Shown: positions 15,666 through 24,311, counted from the first letter of the stretch. The stretch is 64,000 nt of DNA from Acidobacteriota bacterium (GCA_947465645.1 CANIBQ010000017.1:8275-72274), one strand, 5' to 3'. Notes: a model not told the origin generated them from the letters alone. Made by a program: numbers and translations.

Positions 15666-17045
15666 ATGGCGATTAAAACGCACGGCACGATGGCCGTCGA
15701 CTGGGAGCAGCGGATCAATTTCGATCGGCTGCGAACCGAGCGGCTGGCGCGCATCAAGATGTTGCTGGCAAAGTCGGAGCTCGGAGCGATGCTCTGCTTC
15801 GACATGAACAACGTCCGCTACATCACCTCCACCAACATCGGCACCTGGGCGCAGGACAAGATCAGCCGCTTCACGCTGCTGCCCCAGAACGACGAGCCGA
15901 TCCTGTGGGACTTCGGATCCGCCGCGCGCCACCATCAGCAGAACTGCCCGTGGATGGGCGAGCGTTCGCGCCCCGGCATTCCCCTGATGCGCGGCGCCAT
16001 GACGCCGGAGATGGGCCGCTCGGAGGATGTCGCGAGAAAGATTCGCATCGAGCTCGAGGCCCGGGGGCTCCTCAAGGAGCCGCTCGGCGTCGACGTCGTC
16101 GAGCCGCCGATCATGTTCGCCCTCCAGAAGGAGGGCATCAACGTCGTCGACGGCCAGCAACTGATGTCGGACGCCAGGGAAATCAAGACGGTAGATGAGA
16201 TCTCCCTCCTGACCCATGCTGCGGGCATGGTCGATGCGGCCTACTACGACCTGTACAAGGCGATGAAGCCCGGGATGCGCGAGAACGAGGCGGTCGCCCT
16301 GGTCGCGCAGCGGCTCTACGAGATGGGCTCCGAGTACGTCGAGGGCGTGAACGCGATCTCCGGCGAGCGCTGCAGCCCGCACCCGCACATTTTCTCCGAC
16401 CGGGCGATGCGGCCCGGCGACCCGGTGTACTACGACATCCTCCACTCGTACATGGGTTATCGCACCTGCTACTACCGCACCTTCGCGATCAGCTCCGCCC
16501 CGAGTGCTCTGGTCGAGGCGTACAAGCGCTGCCGCGATTACCTCGACGCGTCGATCGAGCTGATTCAGCCGGGCCGGACGACGGCCGAGATCGCGGCGGT
16601 GTGGCCGAAGGCGAAGGAGTTTGGCTTCCCAGACGAGGAAGCGGCATTCGCGCTGCAGATGGGCCACGGCATCGGCCTGGCGATCTGGGAAAAGCCGATG
16701 ATCAGCCGGCTGGTCTCGCTCGATCACCCGCACGAAATCAAGCCGGGCATGGTCTTCGCCCTCGAAACATTCTGGCCGTCCACCGACGGCTGGAGCGCGG
16801 CGCGCATCGAGGAAGAGATCGTGGTCACGCCGACCGGGCACGAAGTCATCACCCGCTTCCCCGCCGAGCAACTGCTGATCGCCGGCGCACCGTTCGTGAC
16901 CGTGAGCGGCACGCTGCCGACCGTTCGCGAGACCGAGGTGCCGCCGAACGAGCACGTGAAGGAGATGATCGCCGCCGCGGCCCGCGCTGAAGTCGGTGAG
17001 ATGCCGAAGCCGGCGGCGAAGAAGCCGCAGAAGGTTGGCGCCTGA
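15666..17045 (+). CDS. M24-fold (creatinase/aminopeptidase P/DddP-like) protein with a missing metal ligand
   Basis: 459 aa from ATG 15666, which has TAGGAG just upstream; an earlier in-frame ATG at 15624 lies inside the palindrome. N-terminal creatinase-type domain (LCFDMNNVRYITSTNIGTWA, EPILWDF), then a pita-bread domain. Of the five M24 metal ligands, Asp257 (YYD), His334 (MGHGIG), Glu367 (FALETF) and Glu382 (RIEEE) are present. The second Asp of D-x11-D is Cys268 (GYRTCYYRTF). The N-terminal domain resembles the DMSP lyase DddP as I recall it. The protein may be a peptidase, a lyase or a creatinase-like hydrolase; the position between E1 and E2 genes suggests it acts on the pathway substrate. 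Confidence 0.75.
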   Translation: MAIKTHGTMAVDWEQRINFDRLRTERLARIKMLLAKSELGAMLCFDMNNVRYITSTNIGTWAQDKISRFTLLPQNDEPILWDFGSAARHHQQNCPWMGERSRPGIPLMRGAMTPEMGRSEDVARKIRIELEARGLLKEPLGVDVVEPPIMFALQKEGINVVDGQQLMSDAREIKTVDEISLLTHAAGMVDAAYYDLYKAMKPGMRENEAVALVAQRLYEMGSEYVEGVNAISGERCSPHPHIFSDRAMRPGDPVYYDILHSYMGYRTCYYRTFAISSAPSALVEAYKRCRDYLDASIELIQPGRTTAEIAAVWPKAKEFGFPDEEAAFALQMGHGIGLAIWEKPMISRLVSLDHPHEIKPGMVFALETFWPSTDGWSAARIEEEIVVTPTGHEVITRFPAEQLLIAGAPFVTVSGTLPTVRETEVPPNEHVKEMIAAAARAEVGEMPKPAAKKPQKVGA

Positions 17046-18217
17046 TGGCGGTGAGCGTCGTCATGCCTGCGCTCGAGATGGCGCAGGAAACGGGCAAGCT
17101 GGTCTCGTGGCTCAAGAAAGAAGGGGAGCAGGTCAAGAAAGGCGAGATGCTCCTCGAGGTCGAGACCGACAAGGCTGTGGTCGAGATAGAGGCCGCACAG
17201 GACGGCATACTCGGCGGCGTCACGGCGAAAGTCGGCGACGTCGTGCCGGTTGGCCAGACGATCGCCTGGCTCCTCAAGCCAGGCGAAACGCCGCCAGTCG
17301 CGTCGGCACCGACCCAGACCGGCCGTACGGGCGCGCAGCCGACGGCTGCGGCGCCGACCGCCGCACCGAAGCCGGTCGCCGCGCCTTCTTCTGGATCGGC
17401 GCGGATTTCACCGAAGGCGCGCAAGCTCGCCGGCGAGCATGGCGTCGATATCAAGCAGGTCACCGGGACAGGCCCGGGCGGCGAAATTCTCGCCGAGGAC
17501 ATCCTGAAGGCCGCGCAGGGCGGCGGACAGAAGCCGGCCGCGGCGTCCGGCGGCGAGGCGCTCAGCTCGATTGGCCGCATCATGGCCGAGCGGACGACGC
17601 AGAGCTGGACGACGGTGCCGCACTTCTTCGTGTCGCGTGAGGTCGACGCCACGGCGCTGAATGCCGCTCGCGCGAAGCAACTGCCATCGGTCGAGCAGTC
17701 ACACAAGGTCAAGCTCACCCACACCGACCTGATCGTGGCCGCTGTCGCTGCCGCGCTCAAGAAGCATCCGCGCATGAACGCCAGTTGGGACGGCGGCGGC
17801 ATCCGCACGAATGCGGATATCAACGTCGCGCTGGCCATGGCGGTCGAGAACGCGGTGGTCACCGCGGTGATCCAGAACGCCGACAAGGCCTCGTCTGGTG
17901 AGCTGGCGGCACGGCGCCGCGAGCTTGCCGACCGTGCCGCCGCCAACAAGCTCCAGCCGGCCGACATCGGGGGCGCGACGTTCACGATCAGCAACCTGGG
18001 GATGTTCGCGGTTGACAGCTTCACGGCGATCATCGTGCCGCCGCAGGCCGGAATCCTCGCGGTCGGCGCGATTGCCGATCGCGTCGTGGCCGTCGACGGC
18101 AAGCCCAGCGTCCGGCCAATGCTGACGCTGACGCTCTCCTCCGATCACCGCGTCGTCGACGGCGCCCGCGCCGCCGCATTCCTCAACGACGTCGTCGCAG
18201 CGCTGCAGTCGGCGTGA
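17045..18217 (+). CDS. dihydrolipoamide acyltransferase (E2) of the 2-oxoacid/acetoin dehydrogenase complex
   Basis: 390 aa; ATG overlaps the stop of the M24 gene by one base. Domain order: a single lipoyl domain (residues 1-80, lipoylated Lys43 in ETDKAVVEIEA), an Ala/Pro/Thr-rich linker, a peripheral subunit-binding domain (ISPKARKLAGEHGVDIKQV, TGPGGEILAEDI) and the catalytic domain with the active-site His368 in SSDHRVVDGARAAAFL. It accepts the acyl group from E1 and transfers it to CoA. No E3 (dihydrolipoamide dehydrogenase) gene is in the window, so a shared E3 encoded elsewhere is assumed. Confidence 0.9.
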   Translation: MAVSVVMPALEMAQETGKLVSWLKKEGEQVKKGEMLLEVETDKAVVEIEAAQDGILGGVTAKVGDVVPVGQTIAWLLKPGETPPVASAPTQTGRTGAQPTAAAPTAAPKPVAAPSSGSARISPKARKLAGEHGVDIKQVTGTGPGGEILAEDILKAAQGGGQKPAAASGGEALSSIGRIMAERTTQSWTTVPHFFVSREVDATALNAARAKQLPSVEQSHKVKLTHTDLIVAAVAAALKKHPRMNASWDGGGIRTNADINVALAMAVENAVVTAVIQNADKASSGELAARRRELADRAAANKLQPADIGGATFTISNLGMFAVDSFTAIIVPPQAGILAVGAIADRVVAVDGKPSVRPMLTLTLSSDHRVVDGARAAAFLNDVVAALQSA

Positions 18218-18252
18218 AGCACGAGGGGCGGGCCTTGCGAGGGTTCGCCCCT

Positions 18253-18258
18253 TATAAT
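18253..18258 (+). promoter_or_regulatory. possible -10 box (TATAAT) before the acylating aldehyde dehydrogenase gene
   Basis: A perfect TATAAT lies 30 bases before the ATG, but no good -35 box is found at 16-18 bases. It sits right after an inverted pair GGGGCG (18225-18230)/CGCCCC (18246-18251), which may be a weak internal terminator or an operator. Confidence 0.3.
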
Positions 18259-18287
18259 GGAGGGTCTCCATACTTCACGAGGAACCC

Positions 18288-19685
18288 ATGAGCAGCCACT
18301 GCATCCCCGAAGCTCCGGTCATCGCCGATCTCGACGTCAAACAGCTTGTCAGCAACGCGCGCGCGGCGCAGGCGACGTTCGAATCGTTTTCCCAGGAGCA
18401 GGTCGACGCCATCGTCAAAGGCATTGCGAAGTACGTCTACGACAATGCCGACATGCTGGCCCAGATGGCGGTCGAGGAGACGGGGATCGGCGTGTACGTG
18501 GACAAGATCCTCAAGAACAAGGGGAAAGCCCGTGCCATCTGGAACAACCTGAAGAACAAGAAGTCGCGCGGCATCATCGGTGAGGACGCGGAGACCAACA
18601 TGGTGTTCGTGGCCAAGCCCATGGGCGTCGTCGGCGCGGTCACGCCGGTTACGAACCCGATCGTCACCCCGATGTGCAACGGCATGTTCGCCCTCAAGGC
18701 GGGCAACGCCGTGATCTTCGCGCCCCACCCGAAGGCCGAGAAGTGCACCGCGTTCCTGACCGACGCATTCATGACCATCGTCAAGGCGAACGGCGGGCCG
18801 GACCACCTGATCCAGACAATCGTCAACGGTTCCGTGGAAAAGACGCAGGAACTGATGAAGGCGGTTGACGTGGTGGTCGCGACCGGCGGCGCCGCGATGG
18901 TGAAGTCGGCGTATTCCTCCGGCAAGCCCTCATTCGGCGTGGGAGCGGGCAACGTTCCCGTCATCATCGATCGCGACGTGAACCTCCGCGACGCCGTCGA
19001 CAAGATCGTCACCGGCGCCTCGTTCGACAACGGCATCATCTGCTCGCACGAACAGTTCGTGCTCGCTCCAGAGGAGTCGTACGACGAGACGTTGCAGCTG
19101 TTCGAAGCCACCGGCAAGGTCTGGTTCACCGCCGACGAGGCGCAGATTCAGAAACTGCGCGAGGTCGTGTTCCCGGGCGGTCATCTGAACAAGGATGTCG
19201 TCGGCAAGTCGGCGAGGGCGATCGGCGCCATGGCGGGCATCGACGTTCCGGAAAGCGCCCGGCTGATTCTGCTGCCGGCCAAGGGGGCCGGGACCGACGA
19301 TGTGCTGGCAAAGGAAAAACTCTGTCCGGTGATCGCGATCCTGCCCTACAAGACGTTCCAGGATGCGGTGCAGAAGGCGAAGGCCAACCTGCTGATGGAG
19401 GGCGCGGGGCACTCAGCCGCTTTACACTCCGACAACGAAGCCCACATCCGATCGGCCGGCGTGGAACTGCCCATCAGCCGTCTGGTGGTGAATCAGGCGA
19501 GCTCACTGACCGCGGGAGGGTCGCTGACCAACGGGTTCGCCCCCACGACCACGCTCGGCTGCGGCTCCTGGGGAGGCAATTCGATTTCGGAGAACCTCGA
19601 CTACAAGCACCTGATGAACGTGTCGCGCATCGGCAAGGTCATCACGGGCAAGAAGGTCCCGACCGACGAAGAAATCTGGGCATGA
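18288..19685 (+). CDS. CoA-acylating aldehyde dehydrogenase (EutE/SauS/SucD-like)
   Basis: 465 aa. It resembles the aldehyde-dehydrogenase half of AdhE and the acylating dehydrogenases for acetaldehyde, succinate semialdehyde or sulfoacetaldehyde: KPMGVVGAVTPVTNPIVTPM, FGVGAGNVPVIID, the catalytic Cys252 in FDNGIICSHEQ, and the C-terminal GCGSWGGNSISENLDYKHLM. The reaction is aldehyde + CoA + NAD(P)+ to acyl-CoA. Together with an E1/E2 complex that can release an aldehyde from a ketol, it would return both halves of the substrate as acyl-CoA. Co-transcription across the 70-base gap is uncertain because a possible promoter lies there. Confidence 0.85.
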   Translation: MSSHCIPEAPVIADLDVKQLVSNARAAQATFESFSQEQVDAIVKGIAKYVYDNADMLAQMAVEETGIGVYVDKILKNKGKARAIWNNLKNKKSRGIIGEDAETNMVFVAKPMGVVGAVTPVTNPIVTPMCNGMFALKAGNAVIFAPHPKAEKCTAFLTDAFMTIVKANGGPDHLIQTIVNGSVEKTQELMKAVDVVVATGGAAMVKSAYSSGKPSFGVGAGNVPVIIDRDVNLRDAVDKIVTGASFDNGIICSHEQFVLAPEESYDETLQLFEATGKVWFTADEAQIQKLREVVFPGGHLNKDVVGKSARAIGAMAGIDVPESARLILLPAKGAGTDDVLAKEKLCPVIAILPYKTFQDAVQKAKANLLMEGAGHSAALHSDNEAHIRSAGVELPISRLVVNQASSLTAGGSLTNGFAPTTTLGCGSWGGNSISENLDYKHLMNVSRIGKVITGKKVPTDEEIWA

Positions 19686-19780
19686 TTGCCTACGTGGGGG
19701 GCACTGATTCCGACCTCGCGCTCTTCGTCGAATCCAATCCGGCGCTCTGCGTGAGCGCCTTCCCCGCGCAGGACGACTGA
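19682..19780 (+). CDS. possible 32-codon small ORF coupled to the aldehyde dehydrogenase
   Basis: Its ATG overlaps the aldehyde dehydrogenase stop (ATGA), giving a 32-residue product (MIAYVGGTDSDLALFVESNP and so on). No known family. It may be a real coupled peptide or just the open end of a decayed gene; the methyltransferase frame begins to be open in the same region. Confidence 0.25.
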   Translation: MIAYVGGTDSDLALFVESNPALCVSAFPAQDD

Positions 19781-19857
19781 CGTCTACGATTCAACACCTA
19801 CCGCCGGTCGCCATCGAAGGCCCTCCGTCGAGCAACTCGGGTGGTCCCGATCACCCC

Positions 19858-20433
19858 ATGCGCATCGCGACGCGGCGGGCGGCCGGCCTCGACGCAGGCG
19901 GATGGACGCCCGAGCTGCGCGGCCAGGTCGCGAGCACCTTCGACGACCTCGCTGAGGAGTGGCACGCGCGAATGTCGCCGCAGCGAATGGGCGTGGTCAT
20001 GGATGCGCTCGTGCGCGGCCTCGACCCGAGCGGTCACTCCACCGGTCTCGCGGTGGAGATCGGCAGCGGCATCGGCGCCTATTCGACGCTGATTGCGCAG
20101 CGCTTCGCCACGGCTCTGGCCGTCGACCTCTCCCTTGAAATGTTGCGACGAGCGCCCGTCGGCCCCTCCCGTCGCGTGCGGGCCGACGCCGCGGCGCTGC
20201 CATTGGGCGATGCATCCGCCGCGGCCGTCGTGCTGATCAACGCGTTCCTGTTTCCTGCGGAAGTCGATCGCGTCCTGTCACCCGGCGGCACGCTGGTGTG
20301 GGTCAACTGCAGTGGTGAACAGACGCCGATCTATTTGTCGGCGGACGACCTTCTGTCGGTGCTGCCAGGAGAATGGACGGGCACCGCGAGTCGCGCGGGC
20401 CAGGGTCACTGGTGCGTGCTTCGGCGGGTGTGA
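19858..20433 (+). CDS. class I SAM-dependent methyltransferase
   Basis: 191 aa from ATG 19858. The SAM-binding motif I is LAVEIGSGIGAYSTL, followed by AVDLSLEMLRRA (motif II region), RADAAALPLGDASAAAV and LSPGGTLVWVN. The frame is open upstream to 19708, and the residues before the ATG (GGPDHPM) read like a continuation of the protein, but no ATG, GTG or TTG is available there; a CTG at 19777 is possible. The substrate is unknown. It follows the catabolic cluster but there is no sign that it belongs to it. Confidence 0.8.
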   Translation: MRIATRRAAGLDAGGWTPELRGQVASTFDDLAEEWHARMSPQRMGVVMDALVRGLDPSGHSTGLAVEIGSGIGAYSTLIAQRFATALAVDLSLEMLRRAPVGPSRRVRADAAALPLGDASAAAVVLINAFLFPAEVDRVLSPGGTLVWVNCSGEQTPIYLSADDLLSVLPGEWTGTASRAGQGHWCVLRRV

Positions 20434-20452
20434 CGCGCGGCTGAACCAGCGA

Positions 20453-20782
20453 TCAGTCCGCCAGCGTCACGTATCCACGCTGCAGCGCGTGCTCGAGCGC
20501 CGCGAACCCTTCGACGGCCTCGTGATACGCCTCGCGCAGCGTTTTCAGTTCGAGCGCGGCGTCAGTCGCCACCTGCTCGCCGATCGAGTCTTCGCCGAGT
20601 CTCAGCACGCACCCCAGATAGCGTCCTCGCAGGTGGGCGACCATGCGGGCGACGCTGGTGAACGCATTACGGGTGATGGCCCCGGTGGAGGCACTGATCA
20701 ACTCGTGGTTCACCTCGCGAATCGTCATCTCCAGTTCATGGTGGAGGCGACGAGTGGCGGCTTCGTCGGGCGGCAATAACAT
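20453..20782 (-). CDS. helical hypothetical protein, 109 aa
   Basis: ATG 20782. Predicted almost entirely alpha-helical (RRLHHELEMTIREVNHELI, LKTLREAYHEAVEGFAALEH), without signal peptide or membrane segment, so presumably cytoplasmic. One Cys. No family recognised. Convergent with the methyltransferase gene (19 bases between stops) and just downstream of the MFS gene on the same strand. Confidence 0.55.
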   Translation of the reverse strand: MLLPPDEAATRRLHHELEMTIREVNHELISASTGAITRNAFTSVARMVAHLRGRYLGCVLRLGEDSIGEQVATDAALELKTLREAYHEAVEGFAALEHALQRGYVTLAD

Positions 20783-20839
20783 CTACCGTGATAATCGGCA
20801 GTCCGTGTGGGAACTTCACTCCACCCGGGGTGAACGGCC

Positions 20840-22108
20840 TCAGGCTTCGAGCGGCTGGCCGCTTCTGTCGGGGAGCGTGAAGATCAGCAAGGCGCCCAGC
20901 AGGAAGAACGCCGACGTCACGCCGAGCGCCAGCCCGATCCCGATTCCCGGCAGGGTGGCGATGGCTCCGATGGTGTACGGCGCGATGGCGCCGGCCATCC
21001 TGCCGATGTTGTAGGTCGTCCCCTGTCCCGTGGCGCGCACGGCCGCCGGAAACTGCTCCGCGACCAGGCTGCCGAAGACGCTGAAGTAGCCGTGCCCGAA
21101 GTAGCCGAGCACCGGCCCGAGCAGCATCAGCGTGATGGGGCTGCGCGCCATCTGCCCGTAGATCGGCACCAGCACGGCGGCGCCGAGCATGAAGAGGACG
21201 AACGTGCGCCGCCGTCCGAGGCGATCGGCGATGAAACCGAACGTGAGGTAGCCGAGATACGCGCCGACCTGCACGGGGATGATCCAGCCGAGCGAGCCGA
21301 CGACGCCCATGCCGGCCCCGCCCTGGTCGATCGGACGCGCGAGGAATGCCGGCAGCCAGAAGAAGATGCCCCAGTACGCGAACTGCACCGTCGATCCGAG
21401 GAGGATGATGAGGATCGCGCGCCCGGCGAGGCGGGTGCCGAAGATCACCTTGAAGGGATTCACGCGGGCGGCTTCGGCATTGCGCCGCTGCCAGGCGTCC
21501 GGCTCGCGCACGTAGCGGCGGATCCAGAGCGTGAAGACTGCGGGGAATACGCCGACGACGAAGAGCCACCGCCACTGCTCCGCGGTCGCACCGGGCGCGC
21601 CGAGGATCAGCGCCGCCAGGACGGCGGCGAAGATGTAGCCGATCGCCCACCCCGACTGCATGATGCTGATGGCCTTGTTGCGGTGCGCCGCCGGCCAGGT
21701 TTCACTGACCAGCACCGCGCCCGACGCCCACTCGCCGCCCATCCCGATGCCGAGCAGCGCGCGCCACATCATCAACTGAATCACGCTTTGCGAGGTGGCG
21801 GCGCCGAGCGACGCCACCGAAAAGACCACGATCGTCCCCATGAGCGCGCGCGTGCGCCCGAGACGATCCGCGAGATAGCCGAAGAGGATGCCGCCGACCC
21901 CCGACATGACCAGCGTGACGGTGCCGAGCATGCCGGCGGTGGCGTCGTTGAATCCGAAGTAGGTCCTCAACTGACCGATGGCCATCGCGTAGAGCATGAA
22001 GTCCATCGCGTCGAGCATCCAGCCGGCCTTGGCGGCCGCGAGCACGCGCCACTGGTCGCGCGTGATCGTGCGGTACCAAGGAACGGCTGAAGAGACGGTC
22101 GTCGACAC
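20840..22108 (-). CDS. MFS transporter (metabolite:H+ symporter type)
   Basis: 422 aa from a GTG at 22108 whose first base is the last base of the peroxiredoxin stop (TAG), so the two are translationally coupled. About 12 membrane segments; the signature loop between helices 2 and 3 is GYLADRLGRTRALMG and its second-half copy is GFIADRLGRRRTFV. MDAMDFMLYAMAIGQL in helix 1 and WRALLGIGMGGEWASGAVLV in helix 4 resemble the sialate/aromatic-acid:proton symporter group. Substrate not determined. Confidence 0.85.
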   Translation of the reverse strand: MSTTVSSAVPWYRTITRDQWRVLAAAKAGWMLDAMDFMLYAMAIGQLRTYFGFNDATAGMLGTVTLVMSGVGGILFGYLADRLGRTRALMGTIVVFSVASLGAATSQSVIQLMMWRALLGIGMGGEWASGAVLVSETWPAAHRNKAISIMQSGWAIGYIFAAVLAALILGAPGATAEQWRWLFVVGVFPAVFTLWIRRYVREPDAWQRRNAEAARVNPFKVIFGTRLAGRAILIILLGSTVQFAYWGIFFWLPAFLARPIDQGGAGMGVVGSLGWIIPVQVGAYLGYLTFGFIADRLGRRRTFVLFMLGAAVLVPIYGQMARSPITLMLLGPVLGYFGHGYFSVFGSLVAEQFPAAVRATGQGTTYNIGRMAGAIAPYTIGAIATLPGIGIGLALGVTSAFFLLGALLIFTLPDRSGQPLEA

Positions 22109-22767
22109 TACTTCGGCTGGGGAACGATTCTGATGTACGGCTTCGGCGCCTTCCAGCCCTGCGGGTATACCTTCTTGGCGTCCTCGTCGGAGACGGAGCC
22201 GGCGATGATCACGTCCTCGCCCTGCTTCCAGTTCACCGGCGTGGAGACCTTGTGCTTGGCTGTGAGCTGCAGCGAGTCGATCACCCGTAGCACCTCGTCG
22301 AAGTTACGGCCGGTCGTCATCGGATACATGATGACGAGCTTGACCTTCTTGTCTGGACCGATCACGAACACGTTGCGCACGGTCTGGTTGTCGGCCGCCG
22401 TCCGGCCTTCACTGGTGCCGCTCAGCGCAGCCGGCAGCATGCCGTACGCTTTCGAAACCGCCAAGTCGGTATCGCCGATCATCGGGAAATTCGGCGCGTG
22501 CCCCTGCGTTTCCTTGATGTCGTTCGCCCAGCTCGCGTGCTTGTCGACGGGGTCGACGCTGAGTCCGATCACTTTGACGTTGCGCTTGTCGAACTCGGGC
22601 TTGAGCTTGGCCATGTACCCGAGCTCGGTCGTGCACACCGGCGTAAAGTCCTTGGGATGCGAGAAGAGCACCCCCCACGAATCGCCGAGCCACTGATGAA
22701 AGCGGAGCTTGCCCTCCGTCGTCTCGACTTCAAAATCTGGAGCGGTATCACCTAGCTGAAGCGCCAT
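22108..22767 (-). CDS. 1-Cys peroxiredoxin (Prx6 type)
   Basis: 219 aa, the usual length of the Prx6 group. The peroxidatic Cys45 is in HPKDFTPVCTTELG, and no other Cys exists in the protein, confirming the 1-Cys class. The C-terminal extension typical of Prx6 is present (TPVNWKQGEDVIIAG, YPQGWKAPKPYIR). It reduces hydrogen peroxide or organic peroxides in the cytoplasm with an external thiol donor. A strong AGGAGGATTTC site precedes the ATG, and a heptamer-repeat hairpin (22782-22883) lies directly upstream. Confidence 0.92.
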   Translation of the reverse strand: MALQLGDTAPDFEVETTEGKLRFHQWLGDSWGVLFSHPKDFTPVCTTELGYMAKLKPEFDKRNVKVIGLSVDPVDKHASWANDIKETQGHAPNFPMIGDTDLAVSKAYGMLPAALSGTSEGRTAADNQTVRNVFVIGPDKKVKLVIMYPMTTGRNFDEVLRVIDSLQLTAKHKVSTPVNWKQGEDVIIAGSVSDEDAKKVYPQGWKAPKPYIRIVPQPK

Positions 22768-22781
22768 GAAATCCTCCTGGA

Positions 22782-22883
22782 CAGAGTTGTCAGTTGTCAG
22801 TTGTCAGTTGTCGGTTGTCAGAAAAGCCCCGGGCCAACTCGTTGCGCTCTGACAACTGACAACCGACAACTGACAACCGACAC
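22782..22883. repeat. inverted heptamer-repeat array (AGTTGTC units)
   Basis: The left part (22785-22820) is five copies of a 7-base unit of the AGTTGTC/GGTTGTC type; the right part (22849-22882) is the inverted counterpart (CTGACAA/CCGACAA units). Together they can fold into a long hairpin between the histidine kinase gene and the peroxiredoxin gene. Confidence 0.8.
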
Positions 22884-22886
22884 AGC

Positions 22887-24311
22887 TTATCCCGCCACGC
22901 GCCTGCGTGCAGCCGCCGGCACGCCGGGCACGGTAATCCGAAACGTGCTGCCGGCCTGCGAGGACTGCTCGAGCGTGAGGCTGCCGCCGTTGGCATCGAC
23001 CGCCCACTTCGCGATCGACAGGCCCAGCCCGGACCCCGGCTCCTGCGCCGTGCCGTCGGCGGCCCGGTAGAAACGGTTGAAGATCCGGTCCCGGTCCGAG
23101 GCGTCGATCCCCATTCCGCTGTCCGCGACCTCCACGAGTCCAGAGGTCGGCGTCTCGGACACCCGGATGCGAATGCAGCCGCCTGCCGGGCTGAACTTGA
23201 TCGCGTTGTCGACGAGGCTGATCAGCGCCTGGCGAAGCACCTGTCGGTCGGCCAGCGCGCGCGGCGATCCGTGCCCGTCGACGCTGATGGACTGGCCCTT
23301 CTCCTCTGCGAGCACACCAAGGTGGCTTGCGACGTCGGCGGCGAGCGCGCGAAGGTCGATCTCCTCGATCGAGAGCTCCGCCTGCCCGCTCTCGGCGCGC
23401 GACAACGTCAACAGGCGATCGACCAGGCCTGCGAGCCTGTCGGCTTCCTCCAGCATGCTGCCGATGATCCCGCGATAGGCGGCGACGTCGCGATGCTCGC
23501 GCAGGCCGACTTCGCCGACGCTGCGAATCGAGGTGAGCGGGGTCCGCAGCTCGTGCGAGACGTCCGCGGTGAAACGGCGCATCTGATCGAAGGACCCCTG
23601 CAGCCGTCCAAGCGTTTCATTGAAGACGAGCGCCAGCCGTCCCATCTCGTCGTCCGGGTTGTCCACCGGCAGGCGATCGCCCAGGCGCTCGGCGGTAATC
23701 GACCGCGCCCGCTCCGTCATCTGCTCGACCGGCAGGAGGGCGCCGCGCGCCAGCGTGTACCCCCCGAGGCCGGCGACGGCGACGGCCAGGGGAAGGCCCA
23801 GCATCAGGATGAAGGCGAGCTGCCGCAGCTCCTGCCGGATCGGCCCTTCCGATCGGCCGACCTGGATCACGAAGCGCTCGGAGCCTGCGCTGAATCCGCT
23901 CAGGCGGCTCAGGATCCGGATGGAGTCCAACTCGCCCGGCACCGTCATCGACTGTGCCGTGAGCTGCGCGGCGAGCGCCTGGCTCTGGGGAACGGGAAGG
24001 CGCTGCGCCTCCGCGCTGCGGAAGAGCAGTGCACGGCCGTCGGCGCTCCACACCTGCACCCACAGCGGATCTTGTTCTGGAACGATCTGTTCCGGCTCGT
24101 CCCAGGTCAGCGACCCATCCGGGGCCCGGTAGATCGTCGCGGCGGCCAACTGGAAGTCGCGGCGCAGTTGTCCCTCGAGCGAATCTGAAGCGGTGCGGCT
24201 CACGAACAGGACGATGACCGCGGCGTACACGCCGAGGACGAGGATCATGGTGGCGACGTACCACAGCGTCAGCCTGACGCGTATGCTGTGCGACCGCCAC
24301 CAGCGCTTCAC
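22887..24311 (-). CDS. sensor histidine kinase
   Basis: 474 aa from GTG 24311, which overlaps the stop of the response-regulator gene (TGA 24310-24308). Membrane helix near residues 13-35, periplasmic sensor of about 130 residues, second helix (LAFILMLGLPLAVAVAGLGG), HAMP linker (GALLPVEQMTERARSI), HisKA with the phospho-accepting His in FTADVSHELRTPLTS, and a HATPase_c domain (LVDNAIKFS, VADSGMGID, GSGLGLSIAKW). Layout is that of CusS/heavy-metal-type kinases, but the signal is not known. Forms a two-component pair with the gene upstream. Confidence 0.9.
   Translation of the reverse strand: MKRWWRSHSIRVRLTLWYVATMILVLGVYAAVIVLFVSRTASDSLEGQLRRDFQLAAATIYRAPDGSLTWDEPEQIVPEQDPLWVQVWSADGRALLFRSAEAQRLPVPQSQALAAQLTAQSMTVPGELDSIRILSRLSGFSAGSERFVIQVGRSEGPIRQELRQLAFILMLGLPLAVAVAGLGGYTLARGALLPVEQMTERARSITAERLGDRLPVDNPDDEMGRLALVFNETLGRLQGSFDQMRRFTADVSHELRTPLTSIRSVGEVGLREHRDVAAYRGIIGSMLEEADRLAGLVDRLLTLSRAESGQAELSIEEIDLRALAADVASHLGVLAEEKGQSISVDGHGSPRALADRQVLRQALISLVDNAIKFSPAGGCIRIRVSETPTSGLVEVADSGMGIDASDRDRIFNRFYRAADGTAQEPGSGLGLSIAKWAVDANGGSLTLEQSSQAGSTFRITVPGVPAAARRRVAG

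Noticed and set aside
22782..22883. CRISPR-like array
   Set aside because: Units are 7 bases without spacers and are arranged as an inverted pair; no cas genes.
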